Of a stretch of DNA of 64,000 nt, positions 40,154-48,379 are shown piece by piece. The notes under the pieces are model-generated. The model made no database searches. It worked only from the letters and a program-made list of their open reading frames with translations, and had not been told where the DNA came from. Where the stretch lies: contig NZ_JABFNS010000006.1 of the NCBI RefSeq assembly GCF_013116825.1, forward strand, positions 1 to 64,000. The letters run 5' to 3'. Each line of letters begins with the position of its first letter. Position 1 is the stretch's first letter. Source of the DNA: Myxococcus xanthus. Its GTDB lineage: Bacteria > Myxococcota > Myxococcia > Myxococcales > Myxococcaceae. The position numbers and the translations under genes are program-made.

Positions 40154-40182
40154 ACTCTCCCTGAACAGACGTGTAGAGTCAA
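40154..40182 (-). promoter_or_regulatory. lexA promoter
   Basis: On the minus strand TTGACT (40182-40177) is followed after exactly 17 bases by GAGAGT (40159-40154). The -10 is poor, but the spacer is entirely the LexA box. Confidence 0.5.
40160..40176 (-). promoter_or_regulatory. LexA box (Myxococcus type)
   Basis: On the minus strand the site reads CTACACGTCTGTTCAGG. It fits every position of the M. xanthus LexA motif as I recall it, CTRHAMRYBYGTTCAGS. It lies 74 bases before the lexA start. Confidence 0.85.
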
Positions 40183-40282
40183 CTCGTCCGGTGTCACCCT
40201 GCACACTCGCGGTGCGCCCCGTTCCGTCCTGTTTCTCACTTCTTGAGGTGGGGGGACGAACTCGACGTACACTTCGGCCGCT

Positions 40283-43200
40283 TTGTCCGAGCTCCGCCAC
40301 ACGCTGCTCTTCGTCGACGACGAGGCCGACGTCCTGGACATCCTCACGCGGATGTTCCAGCGCCGGTACCGCGTCCTCACGGCCCGAAGCGGTTCCGCCG
40401 CGCTGGAAATCCTGAGAAAGGAGCCGGTGGACGTCCTCATCACCGACCAGCGGATGCCTGAGATGACGGGCATCGAGCTGGTGGCCACCGCGCGCGCGGA
40501 GGGCTTCGACGTCACCGCGCTGCTGCTCACGGGGTACACCCACCCGGACGACATCATCGCGGCCATCAACCAGGGGCAGGTGTACCGGTACATCACCAAG
40601 CCCTGGGACGTGAACGACCTGCTCATCACCGTGAAGAACGCGGTGGAGTACACGCAGCTGCGCAAGGACAAGGAGCGGTTGATCCGTCAGCTCCACCAGC
40701 GCGTGGAGGCGCTCTTCGTCCTGTACGAGGTCAGCCGCGCCAGCGCGAATGATCCGGCCAGCTACGACAACATCATCGACCGCGTGCTCATCGCCGTGGC
40801 GCGCGTGCTGCCGTACGACTGCGGCGCGGCGCTCATCGCACCGGACGAGGCGCGCAGCGCGACGCTGCGGCTGCGCTGTCAGGGCATGGTGGGGGAGAAG
40901 GCGCTGCTGGGCGTGAAGGAGTCCATGCTCGGTGCGTACCGCAAGAGCAGCGGCCTCCTGCTGCCCGAGGACCGCGTCATCACCCGCGTGGCGGGTACCA
41001 CCACCCAGGACGCGGCGGCGCCGTCGGTGTACCCCAGCCAGCTCACGGTGAACCTGGTCGCCGGTGGGCGCCCGGTGGGCATGCTGTCGCTGTTCAGCCA
41101 GAGACCGGACGCCTTCTCCGAGGACGACGGCGTGTTGCTGGACGTGCTCGCCAATCAGACGGCGGACGCCATCCAGTCCCTGCGCTCGGCGGAGGAGGAG
41201 GCCCGCCACCGCATGGAGCGGATGGTGGAGTCCATGGCCGACGGCGTGGTCCTCACCGACGAGAAGAACGACATCGTGGTGATGAACCCGGCGGCGCGGC
41301 GGCTGCTGCACGCGGGGGAGAACCCCGAGGAGCAGACGACGCGGCTGATGGAGGAGCGCCTTGGCTTCCAGCCCTTCCACCTGGTGCGCGGTTGGGAGTA
41401 CGGCGGCGGGCAGGTGTTGCGCGAGGAGGTGAAGCTCTTCGACCGGCACGTCCAGACGACGGTGACGCCGGTGACGGACGCGCGGAACACGCTGCGGGGC
41501 GTGTGCGTGGTGCTGCGCGACATCACCGAGCAGAAGCGGCTGGAGGAGCGCAAGGACGAGTTCGTCTCCATGGTGAGCCACGAGCTGCGCACGCCGCTGA
41601 CGTCCATCTCCGGCGCGCTGGACCTGGTGCTCAACTTCATGGCCGGCGACATCAACGAGCGGCAGCGCCGCTACCTGTCGCTGGCGCGGGACTCCACGGA
41701 GAAGCTCAACGCCATCGTGGACGACCTGCTGGACCTGTCGAAGTTCGCCAAGGGCCGGCTGCGGATGAACTTCGAGGTGTCGTACCTCGACGAGCTCGTC
41801 CAGCGCGTCGTGGAGAAGTACGGCCCGGCCTTCGGCGAGAAGCGCGTGCTGGTGAAGCCCGTGCTGCCGCGCCATCCGCTGCGCGTCCTGGCGGATCCGA
41901 ACCGCTTGGACCAGGTGCTCAACAACCTGCTCAACAACGCGGTGAAGTTCACCCCGGAGGGCGGGGAGGTGCGGGTGGAGATCCACGCCACCTCCAGCCT
42001 GCCGGGCTACGTGGTGGTGTCCTGCTGGAACAGCGGAGACCCCATCGCGGAGGAGAGCCTGGAGCGCATCTTCGACCGCTTCGAGCAGGCGCGCACCAAG
42101 GCCAACCGCACCGTGCGAGGCACCGGCCTGGGACTGGCCATCTGCCGCAACATCGTGGAGGCCCATGGAGGCCGCATCTGGTGCGAGCCGTGTACGGACG
42201 GCGTGCGCTTCATGGTGGTGCTGCCCACCGAGCCGCCGCCGGAGCTGCGCCGCGGCGACGACGTGGCGGACGCCATCCAGCTCCCGCGCCGCCAGGAGAG
42301 CCGCGGCCGGGTGCTCATCATCGACGGTGAGCCCGAGGTGGCCTTCATCGCGAAGGCGCTGATGACCGGGCGTGGCTATGACGTGCGGCTGGCCTTCGAC
42401 GCGGAAGACGGCCTGGCCGCCGCGCGCCGGTATGCCCCCGACACGGTGATGGTGTCCGTGCGCCTGCCGGACGTGGACGGGCTTCGGCTGGCGGAGATCC
42501 TCCGGCACGACCCGGAGACGCGCCGCGCGCCGCTGCTGGTGTCCTCCGCCTTCGACGAGCGTCAGCGCGCCTTCCGCGCGGGCGCGGATGCCTTCCTCGT
42601 GCGCCCGTTGGCGCCGGACAAGCTGCTGGCCACGGTGGACTCGCTGGTGCGCGGCCGCCAGGGCCCGGCGCACGGCCGCGTGCTGGTGGTGGACGACGAT
42701 GCGAAGATCGCCGCCATCTGCCGCGAGGTGCTGGAGAACATCGGCTTCGACGTGGCGCTGGCGGGCTCCATCGAGGAGGGGCGCCGCTCCCTGCGCGAGC
42801 GCCGGCCGGACGTCGTGCTGCTGGACGTGACGCTGCCGGACGGCGATGGCTTCGTCTTCCTGGAGGAGATCAAGGCGGAGAGCGCCGGTGGCCACATCTC
42901 CGTCATCTTCATCTCCGCCCGCGCGGAGACGTCCTCCAAGGTGCGCGCGCTCAAGCTGGGCGGTGACGACTACCTCACCAAGCCCTTCGACGCGCTGGAG
43001 CTGGGGGCGCGCGTGGAGAGCGTGATGCGGCGCAAGGAGCAGGAGCTGTCGGCCTCTCCCACCACGCAGCTGCCGGGCTCCACCGCCATCGAGCGCGAGG
43101 TGCAGCGGCGCCTCTCCGCGCGCCGCCCCTTCGCCTTCTGCTACCTGGACCTGGACAACCTCAAGGCCTACAACGACTACTACGGCTTCGCGAAGGCGGA

Positions 43201-43612
43201 CGGCGTGGTGCGCCAGACGGGCGACCTGATGCGCGAGGTGTTCGCGCAGGACGGCGCGCCCGGTGACTTCCTGGGCCACGTGGCCGGTGACGACTTCGTC
43301 TTCATCACCTCGCCGGAGTCGGTGGACCGCATCTGCCAGAAGGCCATTGAGACGTTCGACCGCATCATCCCGCTCTATTACGACCGGCAGGACCGGGAGC
43401 GCGGCCACATCGAGGCGGAGGACCGCTACGGGGAGAAGCGGCAGTTCCCCATCATGAGCGTGTCCGTGGTGGCGGTGATGACGGACGGGACGCAGGACCA
43501 TGCGGAGTTGGCGCGGCGCGCCGCGGACATGAAGAAGCGCGCCAAGGCGATTGCGGGCTCGGTCTTCCTGCGCAGTGACCAGGAGCGGGTGGTACGCTCC
43601 GTGGCCGGATGA
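40283..43612 (+). CDS. Large hybrid kinase REC-GAF-PAS-HK-REC-REC-GGDEF
   Basis: This 1109-residue soluble protein starts at TTG 40283 ([17 protein letters not shown]) with no clear ribosome site. Its order is REC1 (Asp55 in [11 protein letters not shown]), GAF (about 150-305), PAS (about 310-410), HisKA with His433 in [13 protein letters not shown], ATPase ([13 protein letters not shown], then GTGLGLAI), REC2 near 675-790 with Ser in place of Asp ([11 protein letters not shown]), REC3 with Asp ([11 protein letters not shown]) and a C-terminal GGDEF-type domain. The last reads AGDDF instead of GGDEF and lacks the RxxD site, so it is probably not a cyclase. It overlaps the next kinase by ATGA. 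Confidence 0.9.
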   Translation: MSELRHTLLFVDDEADVLDILTRMFQRRYRVLTARSGSAALEILRKEPVDVLITDQRMPEMTGIELVATARAEGFDVTALLLTGYTHPDDIIAAINQGQVYRYITKPWDVNDLLITVKNAVEYTQLRKDKERLIRQLHQRVEALFVLYEVSRASANDPASYDNIIDRVLIAVARVLPYDCGAALIAPDEARSATLRLRCQGMVGEKALLGVKESMLGAYRKSSGLLLPEDRVITRVAGTTTQDAAAPSVYPSQLTVNLVAGGRPVGMLSLFSQRPDAFSEDDGVLLDVLANQTADAIQSLRSAEEEARHRMERMVESMADGVVLTDEKNDIVVMNPAARRLLHAGENPEEQTTRLMEERLGFQPFHLVRGWEYGGGQVLREEVKLFDRHVQTTVTPVTDARNTLRGVCVVLRDITEQKRLEERKDEFVSMVSHELRTPLTSISGALDLVLNFMAGDINERQRRYLSLARDSTEKLNAIVDDLLDLSKFAKGRLRMNFEVSYLDELVQRVVEKYGPAFGEKRVLVKPVLPRHPLRVLADPNRLDQVLNNLLNNAVKFTPEGGEVRVEIHATSSLPGYVVVSCWNSGDPIAEESLERIFDRFEQARTKANRTVRGTGLGLAICRNIVEAHGGRIWCEPCTDGVRFMVVLPTEPPPELRRGDDVADAIQLPRRQESRGRVLIIDGEPEVAFIAKALMTGRGYDVRLAFDAEDGLAAARRYAPDTVMVSVRLPDVDGLRLAEILRHDPETRRAPLLVSSAFDERQRAFRAGADAFLVRPLAPDKLLATVDSLVRGRQGPAHGRVLVVDDDAKIAAICREVLENIGFDVALAGSIEEGRRSLRERRPDVVLLDVTLPDGDGFVFLEEIKAESAGGHISVIFISARAETSSKVRALKLGGDDYLTKPFDALELGARVESVMRRKEQELSASPTTQLPGSTAIEREVQRRLSARRPFAFCYLDLDNLKAYNDYYGFAKADGVVRQTGDLMREVFAQDGAPGDFLGHVAGDDFVFITSPESVDRICQKAIETFDRIIPLYYDRQDRERGHIEAEDRYGEKRQFPIMSVSVVAVMTDGTQDHAELARRAADMKKRAKAIAGSVFLRSDQERVVRSVAG

Positions 43613-45456
43613 GGCTCTACCAGCAACTCGTCCTGTTCATGCTCGCCGCGACGGTGCTTCCCCTGGCCGCGGTCGGCTTCCTGTTGCTTTCGCGCGCCGA
43701 GGCCGAGCTGGCCGCCCGCATCGACGCGGAGCAGCGCGCGCAGGCCGTCGCCACCGCCGAGTCCGTGGGCGCCACCATGATGGAGGTGGTGGACGCGCTG
43801 GCCCGCTCAGCGGAGCTCATCGACTGGCAGGCCGCGAGCGACGCGGAGACGCAGGGCGCGCTGCGGCTGCTTTACGGCCAGTCTCCCGCGGTGAGCGCGG
43901 TGCTGAAGCTGGACGCGGAGGGCCGTCCCCTGGGCGCGCCCGTCTTCCGTGCGCAGGCCATCGACGGGCACCCGGCCTTCGCTCCGGAGTCCCTGGACCG
44001 GCTGGTGCGCTCCATTCCCGTGCAGACGCTGCGAGGTGGCGGCAAGGGCCAGGCCGCGCTGGGCAGCGCGTACGTGCACGCGGACGAGGGGCGCTCGGCG
44101 GTCGCCGTGGCGGTGAAGCTGGGGGAAGGCGAGGGCGCGCCCTTCGCCGTCGCGGAGGTCGTGCTCCATCCGCTGGAGGCGGTGCTGCGCAGGCGCCTGG
44201 GCGAAGGGTTGGGGCGCATCGACCTGGTGGACGAGGAGCGGCGCGTGCTCGCCAGCACGGCGCCGGAGCGCCGGGGGCAGGCACTGGCGCCGGAGCTGAG
44301 CGCGCACCTGTTGGCTCCGGCGCTGCCGCTGACGGCGCTGGTGCGCAGCTTCCGCGTGGAGTCACCGGCCCGGCGGGTCAGCGTGGCGCGCGTGCCCCAT
44401 GGCATGCGCTTCGACGTGCTGGTGGAGGTGGATGAGTCCACCGCGCTGGCGCCCGTGCACGGCATGCGGCGCACGGTGCTGCTGTCCATTGGCGCCACCT
44501 TCCTGGTGCTGCTCGGGCTGGGCGCCCTCTTCACGCGCCGCCTCAACGTGCGGCTGGCGGAGGTGGTGCGCGGCGCGGAGGCCTACGGGCGTGGCGAGCT
44601 GGACACGCGCGTGAAGGTCTCCGGCCAGGATGAACTGAGCGAGCTGGCCACCACCTTCAACCGCATGGGCGAGGAGCTGGAGGCGGCGCGTGCCCGGATG
44701 CTGCGCTGGAACGACGACTTGCGCGTTCGCGTGGAGGAGGCCACCGCGGACCTGAAGGCGGCCCAGGCCCAGTTGGTGGAGGCGCAGAAGCTGGCCGCGG
44801 TGGGGCAGCTCGGCGCGGGCGTGGCGCACGAAATCAACAACCCGCTGGCCGGCATCCTCGGCAACGTGCAGCTGCTGATGCTCGACCGAGGTGCCGCCGA
44901 CCCGGATTTGGAGTCGCTGCGGAAAATCGAGCAGAGCGCCAAGCGCTGCAAGGAGATCACCCAGAACCTGCTGCGCTTCTCCCAGCAGCGCGAGCGCGCG
45001 GAGCTGCGGCCGGTGGACCTCAACGCGGTGGTGCGTGACGCGCTCAGCCTCACGGAGCACCAGCTTCGCGGAGATGGCGTGGCGCTCACCAGCGTGCTGG
45101 GAGACGGGCTCGCGCGAGTGCGCGCCGATCCGGGGCACTTGTCGCAGGTGGTGCTGGCGCTGGTGTCCAACGCGCGCACCGCGATGCTGAACTCACCCCA
45201 GAAGCGGCTCACCCTGCGCACGGGCGAAGTCGGCGGCTTCGGCTTCCTGGAGGTGGATGACACGGGGAAGGGGATTGCCCCCAACCTCCGCTCCCGCATC
45301 TTCGAGCCCTTCTTCACGACGAAGGACGTGTGGTCCAACGTCGGGTTGGGGCTTAGCGTGGCCTGGCGGGTGGTGACGGAAGCGGGCGGGAGCATCGAAG
45401 TCCGCTCGGAAGTCGAGCAGGGCAGTTGCTTCACCGTGAAGCTGCCGAAGGCGTGA
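43609..45456 (+). CDS. Membrane sensor histidine kinase (HAMP)
   Basis: This 615-residue kinase has two membrane helices (LVLFMLAATVLPLAAVGFLL near 7-26 and TVLLSIGATFLVLLGLGALF near 288-307) around a periplasmic sensor of about 260 residues. A HAMP domain (RRLNVRLAEVVRGAEAYGRG), a coiled coil and the His in GAGVAHEINNPLAGILGNVQ follow. The ATPase shows VSNARTAM, VDDTGKGIAP and GLGLSVAW. It has no receiver. It is coupled by ATGA to the large hybrid kinase, whose intact receivers are its likely targets (inference). No DNA-binding regulator is adjacent. Confidence 0.9.
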   Translation: MRLYQQLVLFMLAATVLPLAAVGFLLLSRAEAELAARIDAEQRAQAVATAESVGATMMEVVDALARSAELIDWQAASDAETQGALRLLYGQSPAVSAVLKLDAEGRPLGAPVFRAQAIDGHPAFAPESLDRLVRSIPVQTLRGGGKGQAALGSAYVHADEGRSAVAVAVKLGEGEGAPFAVAEVVLHPLEAVLRRRLGEGLGRIDLVDEERRVLASTAPERRGQALAPELSAHLLAPALPLTALVRSFRVESPARRVSVARVPHGMRFDVLVEVDESTALAPVHGMRRTVLLSIGATFLVLLGLGALFTRRLNVRLAEVVRGAEAYGRGELDTRVKVSGQDELSELATTFNRMGEELEAARARMLRWNDDLRVRVEEATADLKAAQAQLVEAQKLAAVGQLGAGVAHEINNPLAGILGNVQLLMLDRGAADPDLESLRKIEQSAKRCKEITQNLLRFSQQRERAELRPVDLNAVVRDALSLTEHQLRGDGVALTSVLGDGLARVRADPGHLSQVVLALVSNARTAMLNSPQKRLTLRTGEVGGFGFLEVDDTGKGIAPNLRSRIFEPFFTTKDVWSNVGLGLSVAWRVVTEAGGSIEVRSEVEQGSCFTVKLPKA

Positions 45457-45473
45457 GGCCCCTTGGGGGGCCT
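45456..45473 (+). terminator. Hairpin after the kinase pair
   Basis: AGGCCCC (45456-45462) and GGGGCCT (45467-45473) pair around TTGG, starting on the last base of the kinase stop codon. There is no T-run, so read-through into the FecR-domain gene is possible. Confidence 0.5.
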
Positions 45474-45495
45474 GTGATAGCAAACGAGGCTGCCC

Positions 45496-46458
45496 ATGGC
45501 TGATTCCCGCCCATCGCGCCGTCAGGCGCCTTTCTTCATTGGCCTCGTGCTGATTCTCGCGGCGTTGCCAGTGGGGTGGTTCGTCTTCCTGCGCCCGCCA
45601 CCTCCGCCGCCACTTCCTCCCGCCGCGCCGCCCATCGTCGAGGCGCCCGTGGCGCCGAAGCCGCTGGTGCTGGAGCTCACGCAAGTGTCCGGCAAGGTGG
45701 AGGTGCAGAACACGGACGGCTCATGGCGCGAGGCGACGGTGGGCATGGCGCTGCGGCGGGATGAGCGCGTGCGCACCGATGATGGTTCGTACGCCATGCT
45801 GATTGGCGGCGAGGCGGTGGAAGTGCACATGGACCCGGGCACGGAGATTTCCGTGGACGAGCTGACCGAGTCGCTGTCCCGCATCCTTCTCTCGCGCGGT
45901 ATGGCCACCGCCGTCGTGCGGCCGGGGCAGCGCCACACCTTCGAGGTGAAGGCGGCGAACACGGACGCCAAGGCCACGTTGCAGCAGGCCGGTGCCTTCA
46001 CCATGAGCAACAACGGCGACGGCACCGTGGCGGTGGGGACGCGTGAAGGCGAGGTGACGCTGCTCGGTCAGGGCAAGGTCGTCATCGTCCGCGCGGGACA
46101 GCAGGCCGTCGTCCGCCCGGGGCAGGCGCCGTCGGAGCCGTCGCCCATCCCCGCCAGCCTCCTGCTCAAGGTGGACTGGCCCACCGAACGCACCCGCCGC
46201 GAGCGTGAGCTGGTCGTACGCGGGCAGACGTCACCGGGCAGCCGCGTGGAGGTGGACGGCGTCAGCGTCAAATCCGATGAGGAGGGAAACTTCCAGCGAA
46301 AGGTGGTTCTTCGCGAAGGCCGCAACACCGTAGATGTCCAGGCCTATGGCGTGGGGCGGATGCAACAGAAGGACACCAAGGACGTCGTCGTCGACACCAC
46401 GCCGCCGCCGCTCAAGACGGATACCGAGAACATCTGGAATCAGCCGCGCGACGACTGA
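45496..46458 (+). CDS. Membrane-anchored FecR-domain protein
   Basis: This 320-residue protein has an N-terminal membrane anchor (APFFIGLVLILAALPVGWFV), a Pro-rich stalk (RPPPPPPLPPAAPP) and a FecR-type domain (QVSGKVEVQNTDGSWREATV, then RRDERVRTDDGSYAMLIGGE, then VVRPGQRHTFEV). Residues 225-310 form an Ig-like or glucodextranase-like beta domain (RELVVRGQTSPGSRVEVDGV). It faces the periplasm. FecR domains elsewhere transmit signals to sigma factors, but none is here, so a structural role is equally likely. GAGG lies before the ATG. Confidence 0.8.
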   Translation: MADSRPSRRQAPFFIGLVLILAALPVGWFVFLRPPPPPPLPPAAPPIVEAPVAPKPLVLELTQVSGKVEVQNTDGSWREATVGMALRRDERVRTDDGSYAMLIGGEAVEVHMDPGTEISVDELTESLSRILLSRGMATAVVRPGQRHTFEVKAANTDAKATLQQAGAFTMSNNGDGTVAVGTREGEVTLLGQGKVVIVRAGQQAVVRPGQAPSEPSPIPASLLLKVDWPTERTRRERELVVRGQTSPGSRVEVDGVSVKSDEEGNFQRKVVLREGRNTVDVQAYGVGRMQQKDTKDVVVDTTPPPLKTDTENIWNQPRDD

Positions 46459-46537
46459 CCCAGCAGCCGTGGGTGCGAGCGGGTGTTCGCCTTGACCCAC
46501 GGCGAGGGGCCTCCCTACACTTCCGGGAGGAGTCATT

Positions 46538-46640
46538 CCTGTTCAAGGGCAATCCCGGGCGAAAGCCCTGGTGCGCAAAGCCGCGGGGCCTGAAGTCCGG
46601 CCGGCCGTGACCGCCGTGGGAAGTCAGCACCGGACAGGTT
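46538..46640 (+). ncRNA. GEMM-I-type cyclic-dinucleotide riboswitch
   Basis: The core matches the GEMM-I motif. AAGGGCAATCC (46545-46555) is followed by a stem capped with GAAA (GGGC-GAAA-GCCC, 46557-46568), then GGTGCGCAAAGCC (46570-46582), then GGGGCCTGAAG. CCTGT (46538-46542) can pair with ACAGG (46634-46638) as P1, and GTCCGG (46595-46600) with CCGGAC (46630-46635) closes the second helix; the two pairings share two bases. GEMM-I RNAs bind c-di-GMP, and a subset in delta-proteobacteria binds cGAMP. The base at the key selectivity position looks like G, which favours c-di-GMP, but I cannot be sure. Confidence 0.82.
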
Positions 46641-46696
46641 CCGGGCCCACTGCGCCTTGGGCGGGCATGGGTCTTCATTTCGGAACCCCCGGGAGG
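46638..46696 (+). promoter_or_regulatory. Expression platform of the riboswitch
   Basis: GGTTCCG (46638-46644) can pair with CGGAACC (46680-46686), and GCCC/GGGC pairs inside, forming a hairpin that abuts the ribosome site GGGAGG (46691-46696). Its left arm touches the riboswitch P1, so ligand could shift pairing. Whether control is by ribosome access or termination is not clear. Confidence 0.4.
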
Positions 46697-46705
46697 TCCT
46701 ATCCG

Positions 46706-48367
46706 ATGCTGCGGACACTGGCCCTGAGTTGCTGCCTGTCTTCCCCGCTCGCTTTCGCCTCCACACCGGAGCTCCGTACCCTGACGGGCACCCTGCAAGT
46801 GGTGGCCGGCGGCCCGGGCGACCAGACGGACCCGCACGTCAGCGGACCGCTGGTGGCCTATACGAACGAGTCCCGCGGCACGAGCGAGATTCGCTACCAC
46901 GACCTGCGGACCACCGCGGATGCGGCCATCCCCAATGGGGGGGCGTTCGACTTCGTGTCGGACATCTCGGACGGCACCATCGTCTTCACGCGCGTGAGTA
47001 CTTCGAGCGCCATCTACACGTTCGACGTGGCCGTGGACGCGGCGCCGCGGGAGCTGGCACCGGAGGCAGGCAGCAGCCGGCGCTCCGCGGTGATTGGCGG
47101 CCGTACGGTGGCGTGGCAGGACTTCGGCTACACGGGCGTGACGTCGCAGCCGGAGATTGCCGTGTTTGACCTGGACCAGGGCACGCTCACCCGGCTCACG
47201 GATGACACGTTCCAGGACCGTGCGCCCGCGGTGTCGCCGGATGGCTCGACGGTGGTCTGGGCCAAGTGCGACGAGCAGGGCCTGCGTTGCGACATCTGGC
47301 AGGCGCGGCGAAGCGCCTATGGATTCAGCTCACAGGCGCTGACGGGCAGTGAGGGCGAGGAGTCGCAGCCGGACACCAACGGGGACATCGCCGTCTACGC
47401 CAGCACGCGGACGCTCGATGGCGTGACGGACCGGGACATCTACTGGAAGCCCCTGAATGGCGGCACGGAGCATCGGCTGGCGCTGCCGGGCATGGACGCG
47501 AATCCCAGCATCAGCGGCTCGCTGATCGCCTTCGAGCGCAGGGACCCGACGAAGAACGACTTCGACATCGTGCTCTACGACTTGCGCACCGAGACGCTGT
47601 ACGCCATCACCGAGACGCCGGAGAACGAGAGCCTCACCGACCTGAGCGTGGACGCGGACGGCACGGTGCGCGTGGTGTGGACCGTCTCGGAGAACGGCGA
47701 CTTCAACGTCCATGCCTTCACCTTCAAGTTGGATGATGAGCCGGGGTGCAATCTCGCGGCGGTGGACGCGCCGTCCCCCGAGGCGGTCTGCGAACGGCCC
47801 GGTACCTGGCCGCTGCTCGCGGCGCTGGAAGTGGCGCGCACCAGTGGTCAGCCCAACGGCGTGGCGCTCGGGTTCGCGGGCACGGGTGAGGGCGTGTTGT
47901 GCGTGGACAACGGCTACAACGGCGAGGACTCCACCGCGGGCTGGGTGTGGATCAACGGCCGCGAGCTGGTGGACCCGTCTCGCTTCAAGCAGGGTGTTTC
48001 GCTGGTGGCTACGCGCGCGCCGCTGGATGGGCACAACTCGCTGGCGGCGCTCATCTCCGGCAAGCCCGGCAGTGCCTTCCGGCTGCGCGTCTATGCTCCC
48101 CCCGCTGTGTGTCAGCCCGCGGCGGACACCCCCACGGGAGCCCGCGTCATCCCGGGACGTGCGCTGAAGGCGGTGTCATCTTCGTCCTCGGCGGTGTCGC
48201 CGGCGACCTTCGTGCCCGAAGGGCCGGTGCGTGACACCGCGCTTCGGGGCTGTAGCACGGGCGGTGGGCCGCTGACGCTTTCCGGGGTGATCCTGTTGCT
48301 GGCGTGCTGGCTGCGTCCGAGCGCGCGGATGCGGAAGGCGCTTCGGCACAGCCACCGCGCCCTGTAG
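46706..48367 (+). CDS. Exported beta-propeller protein with MYXO-CTERM-like tail
   Basis: I chose ATG 46706 with GGGAGG nine bases upstream; earlier starts lie inside the riboswitch. The 553-residue product has a signal peptide (LRTLALSCCLSSPLAFA). A TolB-like propeller follows, with repeated DxxG blades (GPLVAYTNESRGTSEIRYHD, then GRTVAWQDFGYTG, then APAVSPDGSTVVWAKCD). A second domain has CNLAAVDAPSPEAVCERPGT. The C-terminus has RGCSTGGGPLTLSGVILLLA, then WLRPSARMRKA, which is Cys, membrane helix, Arg cluster, like a MYXO-CTERM sorting signal. It should be processed and surface-anchored. First gene of the riboswitch operon. Confidence 0.8.
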   Translation: MLRTLALSCCLSSPLAFASTPELRTLTGTLQVVAGGPGDQTDPHVSGPLVAYTNESRGTSEIRYHDLRTTADAAIPNGGAFDFVSDISDGTIVFTRVSTSSAIYTFDVAVDAAPRELAPEAGSSRRSAVIGGRTVAWQDFGYTGVTSQPEIAVFDLDQGTLTRLTDDTFQDRAPAVSPDGSTVVWAKCDEQGLRCDIWQARRSAYGFSSQALTGSEGEESQPDTNGDIAVYASTRTLDGVTDRDIYWKPLNGGTEHRLALPGMDANPSISGSLIAFERRDPTKNDFDIVLYDLRTETLYAITETPENESLTDLSVDADGTVRVVWTVSENGDFNVHAFTFKLDDEPGCNLAAVDAPSPEAVCERPGTWPLLAALEVARTSGQPNGVALGFAGTGEGVLCVDNGYNGEDSTAGWVWINGRELVDPSRFKQGVSLVATRAPLDGHNSLAALISGKPGSAFRLRVYAPPAVCQPAADTPTGARVIPGRALKAVSSSSSAVSPATFVPEGPVRDTALRGCSTGGGPLTLSGVILLLACWLRPSARMRKALRHSHRAL

Positions 48368-48379
48368 ACTGACGCGGCC

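Noticed and set aside
39674-43501. A 1275-codon open frame on the minus strand opposite the large hybrid kinase
   Set aside because: It is rich in His, Arg, Leu and Val with no domain pattern and mirrors the true gene. High GC keeps the opposite strand free of stops.
45496-46458. FecR-domain gene as an anti-sigma system
   Set aside because: No ECF sigma factor or TonB receptor gene is adjacent, so only the domain is claimed.
46571-46705. Coding extension of the propeller gene into the riboswitch
   Set aside because: The region is explained by the GEMM-I RNA, and the signal peptide starts at 46706.
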